Source of the DNA: an uncultured Brevinema sp.
GTDB taxonomy: Bacteria; Spirochaetota; Brevinematia; Brevinematales; Brevinemataceae
NCBI GenBank assembly: GCA_947038195.1
Contig: CAMQVI010000009.1
Location: 1-39,427, forward strand
DNA: 39,427 nucleotides
Direction: 5' to 3'
Shown here: positions 31,880 to 39,427 of the stretch, one piece after another
How the letters are laid out: every line of letters starts with the position of its first letter
Numbering within the stretch: position 1 is the first letter of the stretch
Program-made: the position numbers and the translations under genes
The notes under the pieces: model-generated
The model's input: only the letters and a program-made list of their open reading frames with translations
What the model was told of the DNA's origin: nothing
The model's database searches: none

Positions 31880-33700
31880 TTAGGGAGCATCTTGTTGTAA
31901 ATCTTCTAATTCTTTATTTTTTGATGATAATAGTTCCATAAGCTCAGGTATTTGCACCTTAAGCTCACTTAATTCTTTCCCTAGGTCTGCTAGTGCCTGC
32001 CCATCATTTTTACCAGCCACCACGGCAAGCTCACTCTGAACATCTTTAATCCTGTCCTCAGCGTGATGTATTTGTTCTTGTATGGCGTTAATTTCATCTT
32101 TAAGAGGTTTGAGCGAGCTTTGGAAAGCTTGTTTCTTTTTTTGTAGTTCTTTTTTTTCTTCTTTAGAGAGTTTTCCATAGGACTGTTCTTTTTTAGGTTT
32201 TTTAACTAGCTCTTCCCCTGAAAATCCCTTGTCTTCTAGGAATTCTTGATAAGTGCCTGGGAATACATAAGGGTAATCGCCATCAAAAACAATCAATTTC
32301 GTGGCTAAGGCATGGAGTATCATTTCATTGTGTGTAACAAATACCATAGCACCCTCGAAATAATCTAAGGCTTCAATAAGTGAGTCCACGCTTTGCATAT
32401 CTAAGTGGTTAGAAGGTTCATCTAAAAAGAGACAATGAACAGGAGTGGCAATTAATTTCCCCAATAGGACACGAGCCTTCTCCCCACCAGACAGAACATC
32501 ACATTTTTTCAATGCTAAAGCCCCTTCAAATAACACCGCTCCAGCAATACTACGAGCTAGCCCTCTGCTACTATTAAGAGGGAGCACACTTGCTATTTCT
32601 TGTTCAACAGTAAGCGTGGGATCTAGCTCTTGCTCAGCTACCTGACCATAATAACCGGGAAGGAGCTGAGGGTGTGTTTTTATAGTTCCATTTACAGGGC
32701 TAAGCTTTTGACATAGTAAACGTAGTAAGGTAGATTTCCCCTTACCATTTTTACCAACAATAGCAATTTTATCGCCTTTTAAAACTTCAAAATCCAATCC
32801 TTTGATGAGGAGATTGTTGGGTTCGTAACCGAACTCTAGATTATCAACAGTGAGCATGAGTCTCGTATCAAAATTCTTAAAATCAAATTGAAAATCTAAA
32901 TCTGAAATTTTTTCTAATTTACCACTAAACCCTTTTTTTTCTAAATTTTTGATACGTGATTGTACCATTTTTGCAAGGCTGGCCTTAGCACGGAACTTAC
33001 GGATAAATATCTCAGCTTTTTCTTTTTCTTTAGCATCATTTAATCTTGTTTTTGTGTATGTTTCTTCTTCTGTAGCAATTTGCTCATATATCTTTTGTGA
33101 GGTACCTTCAATTTTTCGCACTTGTTTACGATGAATTGCCATGATATGAGTAACAACAGTATCCATAAACATTCTATCGTGTGTAATTAGGATAAGTTCT
33201 TTACGCCAATTTTGTAAAAATTTGGTTAACCAATGAATAGTTATAATATCAAGGTGGTTAGTGGGTTCGTCTAAAAGAAGCATGTCAGCATCACTGATTA
33301 ATACTTTAGCAAGATTGATTCGATTCATCCAACCCCCAGACAAAGTACTAGGAGATTGCGCTATCATTTCTGCATTAAAATCTAATCCAAATAAAATCTT
33401 CTCAGCAAACCAGACTTCTTTAGGCTCCCCTTCAGGGATGGAAGATAAAACTTCATCTAAAACAGTAGCATGCTTGAAATCCATCTCTTGTTGGAGATAG
33501 GCGATTTTGTAACCTTTGGGGAATTGAACAACCCCTGTATCAGGTTTTTCTAATTCTGCTAACATACGAAATAAAGTAGTTTTACCGTGTCCATTCCTTC
33601 CCACTAGTCCAAGTTTCTCCCCTTCATGGATTGTAAAAGAAACATCAGTGAGTATATCTTGGCGACCATAGCTTTTGTTGAGGTTGGATATTTGTATCAT
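31880..33700 (-). CDS. ABC-F ATPase
   Basis: Soluble ATPase of about 606 aa with two ABC domains and no membrane part. ABC-F proteins act on ribosomes: some rescue stalled translation, others protect from antibiotics. Domain 1 has Walker A GRNGHGKTT, signature LSGGW and Walker B LLLDEPTNHLD; domain 2 has GKNGKGKST, LSGGE and LFLDEPSNHLD. Between them lies the charged P-site linker (TEEETYTKTRLNDAKEKEKAE region). The C-terminal 100 residues form a coiled coil as in Uup and similar housekeeping members, which argues against a specialised resistance type. The open frame begins at 33748, but the ATG at 33700 has AAGGA 8 nt upstream and starts the first ABC strand directly. In the first domain the signature reads LSGGW rather than LSGGQ. 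Confidence 0.92.
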   Translation of the reverse strand: MIQISNLNKSYGRQDILTDVSFTIHEGEKLGLVGRNGHGKTTLFRMLAELEKPDTGVVQFPKGYKIAYLQQEMDFKHATVLDEVLSSIPEGEPKEVWFAEKILFGLDFNAEMIAQSPSTLSGGWMNRINLAKVLISDADMLLLDEPTNHLDIITIHWLTKFLQNWRKELILITHDRMFMDTVVTHIMAIHRKQVRKIEGTSQKIYEQIATEEETYTKTRLNDAKEKEKAEIFIRKFRAKASLAKMVQSRIKNLEKKGFSGKLEKISDLDFQFDFKNFDTRLMLTVDNLEFGYEPNNLLIKGLDFEVLKGDKIAIVGKNGKGKSTLLRLLCQKLSPVNGTIKTHPQLLPGYYGQVAEQELDPTLTVEQEIASVLPLNSSRGLARSIAGAVLFEGALALKKCDVLSGGEKARVLLGKLIATPVHCLFLDEPSNHLDMQSVDSLIEALDYFEGAMVFVTHNEMILHALATKLIVFDGDYPYVFPGTYQEFLEDKGFSGEELVKKPKKEQSYGKLSKEEKKELQKKKQAFQSSLKPLKDEINAIQEQIHHAEDRIKDVQSELAVVAGKNDGQALADLGKELSELKVQIPELMELLSSKNKELEDLQQDAP

Positions 33701-33855
33701 TATTTTGTCCTTATGTGGAGTACTTATCAATAACAGTCTATTGTTCATTATTCTTTAAATTTATCATCAAGTAAAACTAATAGTTCTTTTTCTAAAAACA
33801 GAATATAGTTGAGATAAGTAATTTTCTAAGATATTGAAAATAGAATTTGTCAATG

Positions 33856-33884
33856 ATTATAACATGTTTATCATTTTTTGTCAA
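33856..33884 (-). promoter_or_regulatory. Consensus promoter of the ABC-F gene
   Basis: Minus-strand TTGACA, 17 bp, TATAAT; a second TTGACA follows about 30 bp downstream. Transcript leader about 150 nt. Confidence 0.8.
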
Positions 33885-33922
33885 TAAAGCTTTTGTCATA
33901 AGATCTCGCTATAGTATACTTC

Positions 33923-34910
33923 CAATATATTCCTAAATATAGTATAATAATGTAATGAGTAAAGAGGAGAGGGAGAAATGATTTTTGATTTCCATTCAGA
34001 TATATTAGTAAAATTAGCCAACGATCCTAGCGACGAACTATGGGATAACCATTATAAGACGATGTTCCAAAAAGGTGCCTCTAAAGGGGGAATTTGGGCT
34101 TTTTGGATGAATGGATATTTTCCCGAAAATCAAGGGGTGTATGGGCAATTTGATATAATGAAAGACTATATCACCAATAGACTCCCTAGCTCTATTAGAA
34201 TCGTGAAAAATAAGAATGATTATGAGAGTGCTTTCCTGCAAAACCAATATCCTGTGATTCTAGGAATAGAGGGTCTATGGGGTGCTGATAAGTACACTAT
34301 TAAGGAGCTTAACTATATGGGATTTCGGCATGCTATGCTTACTTGGGCAGATACTAATGAGTTTGCTGGAGGAAATAACGATACTTCCTTTACTAAATTG
34401 AGCTATAAAGGGAAAGAAGCTCTTAAAGAAATGGCGAAGTATAAAATGATTATTGACACCTCTCATCTTAATGATTATAGCTTTTGGGATTTGTGCGAAA
34501 CGATAGATAGTCCCATAGTAGCAAGCCACTCCAATGCGAGAGCTATTTGCAATCATCCCCGTAATCTTAGCGATGCTCAAATAAAAGAGATTAGCAGAAG
34601 AAAAGGGCTCATAGGGATTAATATTATCAATAGTTTTATTGATAATGATAAGAGTAAAGCTAATCTCAAGCTTCTAATGAATCATGTAGACCACATTCTA
34701 AATCTAACAGGGGATAGTGATATATTGTGCTTAGGTTTAGATTGGCTAGGTTTTTTTGATGATTTTAAATACGCTTGTGTTAAGGAATTTAAAGATATGA
34801 GTGAGGGATTTCTTATTATAGAATCCTTGTCAGCTCTAGGCTTATCTTCAGGAGAAATAGAAAAAATAGCTTATAAAAATGCTTTCAATATATTCCTAAA
34901 TATAGTATAA
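33923..34910. repeat. 25-bp direct repeat bracketing the M19 dipeptidase gene
   Basis: The identical 25 bp from CAATATATTCC to ATAGTATAA occur at 33923-33947, just upstream of the gene, and at 34886-34910, where they encode its last residues (NIFLNIV) and stop codon. The similarity extends four bases to the left with one mismatch. The upstream copy also supplies a TATAAT (33943-33948). Confidence 0.9.
33978..34910 (+). CDS. Membrane dipeptidase-like metallopeptidase (peptidase M19)
   Basis: Renal-dipeptidase family, 310 aa, a binuclear-zinc TIM barrel that splits dipeptides including L-D and D-D types; mammalian members cleave Cys-Gly from glutathione breakdown. Ligands are visible: His6 and Asp8 in DFHSDIL, bridging Glu98 in LGIEGLW, His163 in IDTSHL, His184 in ASHSNAR and a late Asp in LGLDWLGF. 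There is no signal peptide, so it is cytoplasmic here. GAGGAGAGGGAG lies just before the ATG. The gene stands alone with a poor promoter, ends within a 25-bp repeat, and its stop is 4 bp from the stop of the convergent membrane-protein gene. Together with ldcA and M20 genes it fits peptide salvage (inference). Confidence 0.92.
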   Translation: MIFDFHSDILVKLANDPSDELWDNHYKTMFQKGASKGGIWAFWMNGYFPENQGVYGQFDIMKDYITNRLPSSIRIVKNKNDYESAFLQNQYPVILGIEGLWGADKYTIKELNYMGFRHAMLTWADTNEFAGGNNDTSFTKLSYKGKEALKEMAKYKMIIDTSHLNDYSFWDLCETIDSPIVASHSNARAICNHPRNLSDAQIKEISRRKGLIGINIINSFIDNDKSKANLKLLMNHVDHILNLTGDSDILCLGLDWLGFFDDFKYACVKEFKDMSEGFLIIESLSALGLSSGEIEKIAYKNAFNIFLNIV

Positions 34911-34914
34911 CAAT

Positions 34915-36522
34915 TTAGTCAGGTATATTACTTTTTTCTAGTAGATAAAGCTTCAATCCTTTGTCTATGTATCCAAGAATACATAAAAATATAATCATAT
35001 TATAAAAACCAAAGATGGGGGCGAAAAGATGCAAATGAGCCATATACCATGGAGATAATAAAGTACATAATAACAAATATAATTGCCACCATACTAAAGC
35101 TATAATTATATTGAACATTAATCGTTTTTGCCGAATGAAAAAATTTTTTCCTATAATTCTATAAATTATCAATAAATACAATACTATTGCTATAAATATT
35201 TTATATAATTTGAAAGAAAAGAACGAGGGGCCATTAATATGTAATGCAGATAGCAATACTCCTAAAGGTTTTGTGAATATAAATTTAAAAAATATGATAC
35301 ATTGTTTAATCACACTAATGATCCACAAAGTATCATATTTTTTATAACCAGAAGATTTATAAAAGCTACTAGCGTGACTAACATCCCCACCCCACAATAG
35401 AGTAGCTTCTTGTATTTCGATATATCGTAATATAAACATAGAAACACCCACAATAAATGTTATAAGACAAGGTAGCATAAAAGGGTATAGTTTTTCTATT
35501 ATTGTAGTTTTTTTATCTAAATAATTAGTAGTAATAAATAAACCATAACTTAGTACAGCCATAGCTAGCCCAAAAGTAGTAAAAATGCTTGATACCCCAG
35601 TAAAATATTGTTGTATTAGTGTCAATATAAAAAACCATAAAATAAAAATGCATTTATTTTTATAGGAACTATTGTATGCTACCATTTTGTGAAACAACAA
35701 AATATATACTATTTGAAAAATAAAAATCGATAAAAATCCACCCATTGTTAAACCATAAAATAAAAAAGTCGGAGCAATAATCGTTCCTATCCCCACAAAG
35801 ATTGCACTAGTTGTACTATATTTTTTATAGAGAACAAGAACCAATAATATGAGTTGCACTATGTAAATAAACAGCATAAAATATCTAACTTTTGTCATTT
35901 GTTTTTTTGCTATTAATTCATCAGATGCTAAAGTAATATTTGGAATTTTTTTAGCAATATATTCATAAACTAGTATTGCTGAATTATTGTACGCTGTTGT
36001 ATATAAAGATTTATAATTGAGATCTAGGTCCTGCTTTTTATAGTTGTCTTTTCTATAAAATTGAGAAGATATCTTTTGTTTATTTACATTAAATTCATGT
36101 TTTATATCATTATTTGTAAGGGGATCTACAGTATATGTGTCCCATGTGCCTTCATTGTATCCCATATTTGTTAAATGGGTACCAACTTTTAAAGCTCTGT
36201 AAATTGGTAGTAAAACATGATTGTCAGTATTTTGATCAAAAGGAAAAAAAGAACTCCATGGGGCTATATTAGGCTTTGTTTTTGAATTATCGCTATCCGT
36301 ATAAAATTCATTTAAAATTATAGCATGTTGCCCAGCAGATACTGCTGGGCTTGGGTCCGAAGAAGCTGTGAGTATATAAGGCATCACATAAATATAAGAG
36401 CAAAATAATAATACTACATATAAAATAAATATTTTTTCATTTTTTGTCCAAATAATTAAATTTTGTCTCATTGCTATAAGATCTTTATTTGTTAATAATT
36501 TTTTAATGTTATCCACTATCAT
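34915..36522 (-). CDS. Polytopic membrane protein, GT-C glycosyltransferase-like
   Basis: 535-aa membrane protein of uncertain family. The first hydrophobic helix (about 31-52) is followed by a long polar extracytoplasmic loop (about 53-210) and then nine to ten further membrane helices. This plan, with an acidic motif soon after helix 1 (SSDPSPAVSAG, where many GT-C enzymes have DE), resembles GT-C glycosyltransferases that use lipid-phosphate sugars to decorate surface glycans or proteins. The loop is unusually long and rich in Asn, Asp, Thr and Tyr. AGGAAG lies upstream of the ATG. Codon use seems even more AT-rich than its neighbours, compatible with acquisition. It is convergent with the M19 gene, 4 bp apart, and has its own promoter with a palindrome at the start point. 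Confidence 0.6.
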   Translation of the reverse strand: MIVDNIKKLLTNKDLIAMRQNLIIWTKNEKIFILYVVLLFCSYIYVMPYILTASSDPSPAVSAGQHAIILNEFYTDSDNSKTKPNIAPWSSFFPFDQNTDNHVLLPIYRALKVGTHLTNMGYNEGTWDTYTVDPLTNNDIKHEFNVNKQKISSQFYRKDNYKKQDLDLNYKSLYTTAYNNSAILVYEYIAKKIPNITLASDELIAKKQMTKVRYFMLFIYIVQLILLVLVLYKKYSTTSAIFVGIGTIIAPTFLFYGLTMGGFLSIFIFQIVYILLFHKMVAYNSSYKNKCIFILWFFILTLIQQYFTGVSSIFTTFGLAMAVLSYGLFITTNYLDKKTTIIEKLYPFMLPCLITFIVGVSMFILRYIEIQEATLLWGGDVSHASSFYKSSGYKKYDTLWIISVIKQCIIFFKFIFTKPLGVLLSALHINGPSFFSFKLYKIFIAIVLYLLIIYRIIGKNFFIRQKRLMFNIIIALVWWQLYLLLCTLLSPWYMAHLHLFAPIFGFYNMIIFLCILGYIDKGLKLYLLEKSNIPD

Positions 36523-36562
36523 TTTTTTAACTTCCTATCTAATTATTTTTTTTGACTTGTAT

Positions 36563-36577
36563 TCCTATATTATAGGA
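36563..36577. promoter_or_regulatory. Palindrome at the transcription start of the GT-C-like gene
   Basis: TCCTATA-T-TATAGGA, a perfect 7-bp inverted repeat around one base, directly downstream of the minus-strand -10 box (36577-36582): good position for a repressor. Confidence 0.45.
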
Positions 36578-36605
36578 TTTTACTATAGTTTATCCCATTT
36601 GTCAA
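36577..36605 (-). promoter_or_regulatory. Promoter of the GT-C-like gene
   Basis: Minus-strand TTGACA, 17 bp, TAAAAT, about 55 bp before the ATG at 36522. Confidence 0.65.
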
Positions 36606-36736
36606 TTTTTTTTAACTAATAAAAATGCTTAAAACGGTCTATTCCTTAGGTCTCCTTCTATTTTTTTGATAATCACAGTCTATTCCTAAACTTGTTTTTG
36701 TCCTAAAGAGTAGAAGATATTAATCCCTATAAAACC

Positions 36737-36765
36737 TTGTAGATTTGAAGATAAAATCGTATAAT
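36737..36765 (+). promoter_or_regulatory. Promoter of chrA
   Basis: TTGTAG, 17 bp, TATAAT, 45 bp before the GTG start. Two 10-bp direct repeats GTCTATTCCT (36637-36646 and 36678-36687) lie upstream. Confidence 0.55.
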
Positions 36766-36810
36766 TTCAAGGTATTTCTATTATTAATAAAAATGATAGA
36801 AGGGGGATGA

Positions 36811-37899
36811 GTGCTTAAGAGTTTTTTATTTTTTCTAAAAGTGGGTACTATTAGTTTTGGAAAAATGGTGGCTACCCAGCATATGATGGACGAGTATGTT
36901 ACTAAAAAAAAGATACTAAGAGAAGAAGATTTTTTTGCTATAAACGGCTTTTGTAAATTACTCCCGGGCCCCTCCCAAACCCAAATGAGTATCATTTTAG
37001 GCTATTTACAAGGAGGAGTCAAGCAAGGGATTATCTCAGGATTGGGCTATTTATTTCCTTCTTGGATTTTGATAACGCTGGCAGCTTATTTTACTTTTGA
37101 GGTAAAACACCTAGTACCTGTAGATAAAATTATGTATGGGCTTAGTATTTTAGCTTTAGTATTCCTTATAGAAGCCAGTCTAAAATTAGCAAAAAAATCT
37201 ATTAATTCTATTTTAAGTATTGTTATTTTTGTGGGAGCAGGAACATTAAGCTATTTCAAGGTAGATATGATTGTTATACTGATCTTGTCGGCTTTTGTGG
37301 GCAGTGTGTCTTATCATAAAAATAAAAGTTCTTTAAATAGCGTTATCCCTTTTTGGATTTTTTCACCCCTCCTTTTAGAGATGTTTTTCTTTTTTATGAA
37401 AATAGGCTTGGTGATCTATGGGGGTGGCTTAGTAATGATACCCTTTATTCAAGAAGAAATAGTAATTCAAAGAGCATGGCTTACGGAAGAGGAATTTTTA
37501 ATGGGTTTTGCTATTGGATCTGCTACACCAGGCCCTGTGATTTTAACGGTAGCGTATTTTGGATATAAAGTAGCGATGTCTTTAGGGTATAGTGGATTGT
37601 TTGGTTCTATAATTGCTTCTGTGGGAGTAATGCTCCCTTCTTTTGTGTTGATTCTAAGTTTTGGGAAAATCATTCTGGCTAGCCCTAAAATACCATGGAT
37701 GTCTCACATGTTACAAGGGATTATGCCAGCCACCTTAGGTGCTGTGGTTGTCGTGAGTTTATCTCTAATAAAATCTACCCTAGTAGACCCTATACAATGG
37801 GGGGTATTTACGTTTTTCACCATCTTATTGATGGTATTTAAGATTAATCCCTTGTGGCTTTTATTGTGTTCTGTTGGGCTAGGATTTTTCTTTGTTTAG
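36811..37899 (+). CDS. chrA: Full-length chromate transporter ChrA
   Basis: CHR-family membrane protein of 362 aa with two homologous halves and about ten to twelve helices. The N half carries KLLPGPSQTQMSIILGYLQGG and the C half YGGGLVMIPFIQEEI plus SATPGPVILTVAYFGYKVA. In studied bacteria ChrA exports chromate; many homologues in anaerobes have unknown anions as substrates. In the N half the usual FGGP motif is altered to SFGKMVATQH, which may matter for substrate. The start is GTG with GGGGG nearby. This is the second CHR protein in the window after the half-size one at 1827; the two are about 27% or so apart in look and not a recent duplicate by eye. No terminator is obvious in the 96 bp after the gene. 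Confidence 0.9.
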   Translation: MLKSFLFFLKVGTISFGKMVATQHMMDEYVTKKKILREEDFFAINGFCKLLPGPSQTQMSIILGYLQGGVKQGIISGLGYLFPSWILITLAAYFTFEVKHLVPVDKIMYGLSILALVFLIEASLKLAKKSINSILSIVIFVGAGTLSYFKVDMIVILILSAFVGSVSYHKNKSSLNSVIPFWIFSPLLLEMFFFFMKIGLVIYGGGLVMIPFIQEEIVIQRAWLTEEEFLMGFAIGSATPGPVILTVAYFGYKVAMSLGYSGLFGSIIASVGVMLPSFVLILSFGKIILASPKIPWMSHMLQGIMPATLGAVVVVSLSLIKSTLVDPIQWGVFTFFTILLMVFKINPLWLLLCSVGLGFFFV

Positions 37900-37995
37900 A
37901 CTTTTTTGTGAAGGTGCGCGATTTAGAGGATCATGTCTATTGACTTTAATTTCTAATTAACCCTTGTTTCTTAATTCTCATATTTTAAAAATTCC

Positions 37996-38024
37996 TTGCA
38001 AAATAAATTCATTTATGCTATACT
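37996..38024 (+). promoter_or_regulatory. Promoter of the riboswitch-purE-purK unit
   Basis: TTGCAA, 17 bp, TATACT; the expected start near 38031 is about 36 nt before the aptamer. Confidence 0.7.
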
Positions 38025-38066
38025 AATTTATCAAAAATAAATTAGATAAAAATCTAAAATATTAAA

Positions 38067-38132
38067 CTTGTATAATAGTTGAGATAAGGTCGACGAGTTT
38101 CTACCTGCCACCGTAAATGGGCAGACTACAAG
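38067..38132 (+). promoter_or_regulatory. Guanine-class purine riboswitch aptamer
   Basis: P1 pairs CTTGTA with TACAAG. P2 pairs GTTGA with TCGAC around loop GATAAGG. P3 pairs CTGCC with GGCAG around loop ACCGTAAATG, nearly the loop of the classical xpt aptamer. The junction has TATAATA after P1, GTTTCTACC between P2 and P3, and GACTA before the P1 3' strand. The C in GACTA (position 74 of the standard numbering) predicts guanine/hypoxanthine rather than adenine. With purine bound, P1 is stabilised and purE-purK should be switched off through the terminator at 38335-38387. Confidence 0.93.
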
Positions 38133-38250
38133 AAGATGATTGTTTTTCTATGCTTAAATTAGAATGATGAACATCTAAAAGAGCGAAAGCTTCTTGTCGT
38201 AGATAACTTTTATTTGTATACATATTATCTCTCTTTATGGAGAATGTTCT

Positions 38251-38358
38251 ATGAAAAAAAGGAATGGTAACTATTGTCGAAAAAGACATAATATGAGCCT
38301 TGTAAAAGGTTTAGTTAATACGAGCGAAAATAATAAAACGCAACATACTTGTGGGTAG
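38251..38358 (+). CDS. Possible 35-aa leader peptide between riboswitch and purE
   Basis: A short frame begins at ATG 38251 with GGAG 8 nt upstream and ends at TAG 38356-38358. The product is basic (starts MKKRNGNYCRKRHNMS, ends KTQHTCG) and matches nothing I know. Its last codons cover the 5' arm of the terminator hairpin (38335-38346) and its stop lies in the loop, so a ribosome translating it would open the terminator. This geometry is the reason to list it; it may still be chance. Confidence 0.3.
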   Translation: MKKRNGNYCRKRHNMSLVKGLVNTSENNKTQHTCG

Positions 38359-38387
38359 GTGTACCCATATAGAATGTTGCGTTTTTT
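38335..38387 (+). terminator. Riboswitch-controlled terminator ahead of purE
   Basis: Outer stem AAAACGCAACAT / ATGTTGCGTTTT, followed by extra T, with an inner GGGTA / TACCC stem in the loop. It ends about 20 nt before the purE start. About 200 nt separate it from the aptamer, a longer expression platform than usual. Confidence 0.85.
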
Positions 38388-38406
38388 ACGTATAGGAGTA
38401 AGTGTA

Positions 38407-38883
38407 ATGATAAAAATCGGACTTATCATGGGAAGTAAATCAGACTATCCTATCATGAAAGAGTGTGAAGAAATCTTAAAAGAATTTAATATAGAGCATG
38501 AGGTGAAGATAGTTTCCGCCCATAGAACCCCCGAATTAATGTTTGAATATGCTAAAAGTGCTAAAGAAAGAGGTCTGAGTGTTATTGTGGCTGGTGCTGG
38601 TGGTGCAGCTCATCTCCCAGGTATGGTGGCTAGTTTGACAGAGTTACCTGTCATTGGAGTCCCCATACAAAGTAAAACACTTAGTGGGTGGGATTCTTTA
38701 TTATCTATTGCTCAAATGCCAGCAGGTATTCCTGTAGCCACGGTGGCGATTAATGGAGCTAAAAATGCAGGACTCTTAGCGATCCAAATATTAGCTATTA
38801 CAGATGACAATCTTTCTAATAAATTAAAATCTTATAGAGAAAACATGAAAAATGCTGTCTTAGATGCGGGAGAATTAAACTAA
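38407..38883 (+). CDS. purE: N5-carboxyaminoimidazole ribonucleotide mutase PurE
   Basis: Class I PurE, 158 aa, which moves the carboxyl group of N5-CAIR to give CAIR in purine synthesis, acting after PurK. Signatures are [15 protein letters not shown] at the N-terminus, the [11 protein letters not shown] substrate loop (with the catalytic His), [17 protein letters not shown] and [32 protein letters not shown]. The frame opens at 38359 inside the terminator, but the ATG at 38407 has AGGAG 8 nt upstream and starts at the normal family position. Regulated by the guanine riboswitch upstream. Its stop overlaps the purK ATG (TAATG), so the pair is coupled. Confidence 0.97.
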   Translation: MIKIGLIMGSKSDYPIMKECEEILKEFNIEHEVKIVSAHRTPELMFEYAKSAKERGLSVIVAGAGGAAHLPGMVASLTELPVIGVPIQSKTLSGWDSLLSIAQMPAGIPVATVAINGAKNAGLLAIQILAITDDNLSNKLKSYRENMKNAVLDAGELN

Positions 38884-39427
38884 TGGCTAAAATAGGAATC
38901 TTAGGGGGGGGACAATTAGCCAAAATGCTAGGAGACGCCGCCCACATAATGGGGCATCAAGTGATGGTTCTAGACCCTAGTGATGATGCTTGTGGACGAT
39001 TTAGTGCAAAACATATCATAGCCCCTTATAACGATAAAAATGCCCTAAAAGAGATGACTACTTGGGCAGATGTCATTACTTACGAGTTTGAAAATGTTCC
39101 TAGTGATGCTATTGATTATTTAGAAGAGATAAAAGCTAATATCCCCCAAGGGCGTGCTCCTTTGTATATTTCTCAAGATAGAATAAGAGAGAAGAGCGCC
39201 GTAGCCGAATATGGGGTAAAAACAGCTCCTTTTGTAGCGTTGAAAAATCAAGAATCACTGATAAAAGCTGTAGAGGAAATAGGATTCCCTTGTATTCTAA
39301 AAACTTGTTCTGGTGGTTATGATGGGAAAGGACAATGGAAAATCGTCAATGCAGAAGATTTAAAAAAAGTACTAATTAAAGAAGGGGATTATATCCTCGA
39401 AAAAATGATCAATTTTGATCTTGAAGT
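38883..39427 (+). CDS. purK: N5-carboxyaminoimidazole ribonucleotide synthase PurK (5' part, cut by window end)
   Basis: The first 181 codons of an ATP-grasp enzyme that carboxylates aminoimidazole ribonucleotide with ATP and bicarbonate. The start is clear: [20 protein letters not shown], followed by VLDPSDDACG, TYEFENVP, QDRIREKSAVAEYGVKTAPF and the LKTCSGGYDGKGQW ATP-grasp loop, all typical for PurK. It overlaps purE by one base. The GGG motif is encoded with a run of eight G (38904-38911), an unusual homopolymer in such AT-rich DNA. The gene runs off the window, so its 3' end cannot be described. Confidence 0.95.
   Translation, partial: MAKIGILGGGQLAKMLGDAAHIMGHQVMVLDPSDDACGRFSAKHIIAPYNDKNALKEMTTWADVITYEFENVPSDAIDYLEEIKANIPQGRAPLYISQDRIREKSAVAEYGVKTAPFVALKNQESLIKAVEEIGFPCILKTCSGGYDGKGQWKIVNAEDLKKVLIKEGDYILEKMINFDLE

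Noticed and set aside
38101-38289. 62-codon minus-strand open frame in the purE leader
   Set aside because: It lies antisense to the riboswitch and leader, with no ribosome site or promoter.

Overview
The window is AT-rich bacterial chromosome. It carries a flagellin chaperone (FliS), sigma-54, FapA/DUF342, a bactofilin, several proteins with short spirochaete-style lipoprotein signals (V-S-C, I-T-S-C, T-I-S-C), periplasmic proteins and EF-P. My best guess is a flagellated, diderm, host-associated or fermentative spirochaete. This is inferred from gene content only; no rRNA or tRNA gene is present to test it. Most gene starts are marked by clear AGGAG/GGAG sites, and many promoters are close to TTGACA-17-TATAAT. 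Genes are separated by compact hairpin-plus-T terminators.

Layout. (1) 191-799: an anchored hypothetical protein. (2) 854-5166, minus strand: a nitroreductase, then a unit of membrane transporter, YwrD-type gamma-glutamyltransferase-like protein and half-size chromate transporter. It faces a divergent peptide-binding lipoprotein (5354-6841). (3) 7040-9303: an AllD-type dehydrogenase and a CapE-type sugar-nucleotide dehydratase, each alone with its own promoter. (4) 9408-18995, minus strand: a long cluster of two periplasmic proteins, sigma-54, FapA, a helical unknown, bactofilin, FliS, a highly repetitive acidic protein, and a 57-residue gene too short for ordinary gene calling. (5) 19208-21828: Xaa-Pro peptidase, two small membrane proteins, EF-P. 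(6) 22131-25379: a lipoprotein gamma-glutamylcyclotransferase, then a lipoprotein alkylsulfatase divergent from a TetR regulator across a near-perfect 46-bp palindrome. (7) 25659-30997: a frameshifted OFA-type MFS transporter, an exported DUF302 protein, SpmB/SpmA, LD-carboxypeptidase and an M20 amidohydrolase. (8) 30998-31795: no gene, but a degenerate ~145-bp tandem repeat array. (9) 31880-37899: ABC-F ATPase, M19 dipeptidase bracketed by a 25-bp direct repeat, a GT-C-like membrane protein and a full-length chromate transporter. (10) 37996-39427: a guanine riboswitch, a possible leader peptide, a terminator, then purE and the start of purK.

Two themes stand out. One is peptide, gamma-glutamyl and cell-wall fragment processing: GGT-like, GGCT, Xaa-Pro peptidase, M19, S66, M20 and a peptide-binding lipoprotein. 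The other is the sigma-54/FapA/bactofilin/FliS cluster with its repeat protein and unknown partners; this is the best candidate for an undescribed structural or flagellar-control module. The purE leader, where a 35-codon reading frame runs into the terminator hairpin behind a guanine aptamer, is the most interesting regulatory element.
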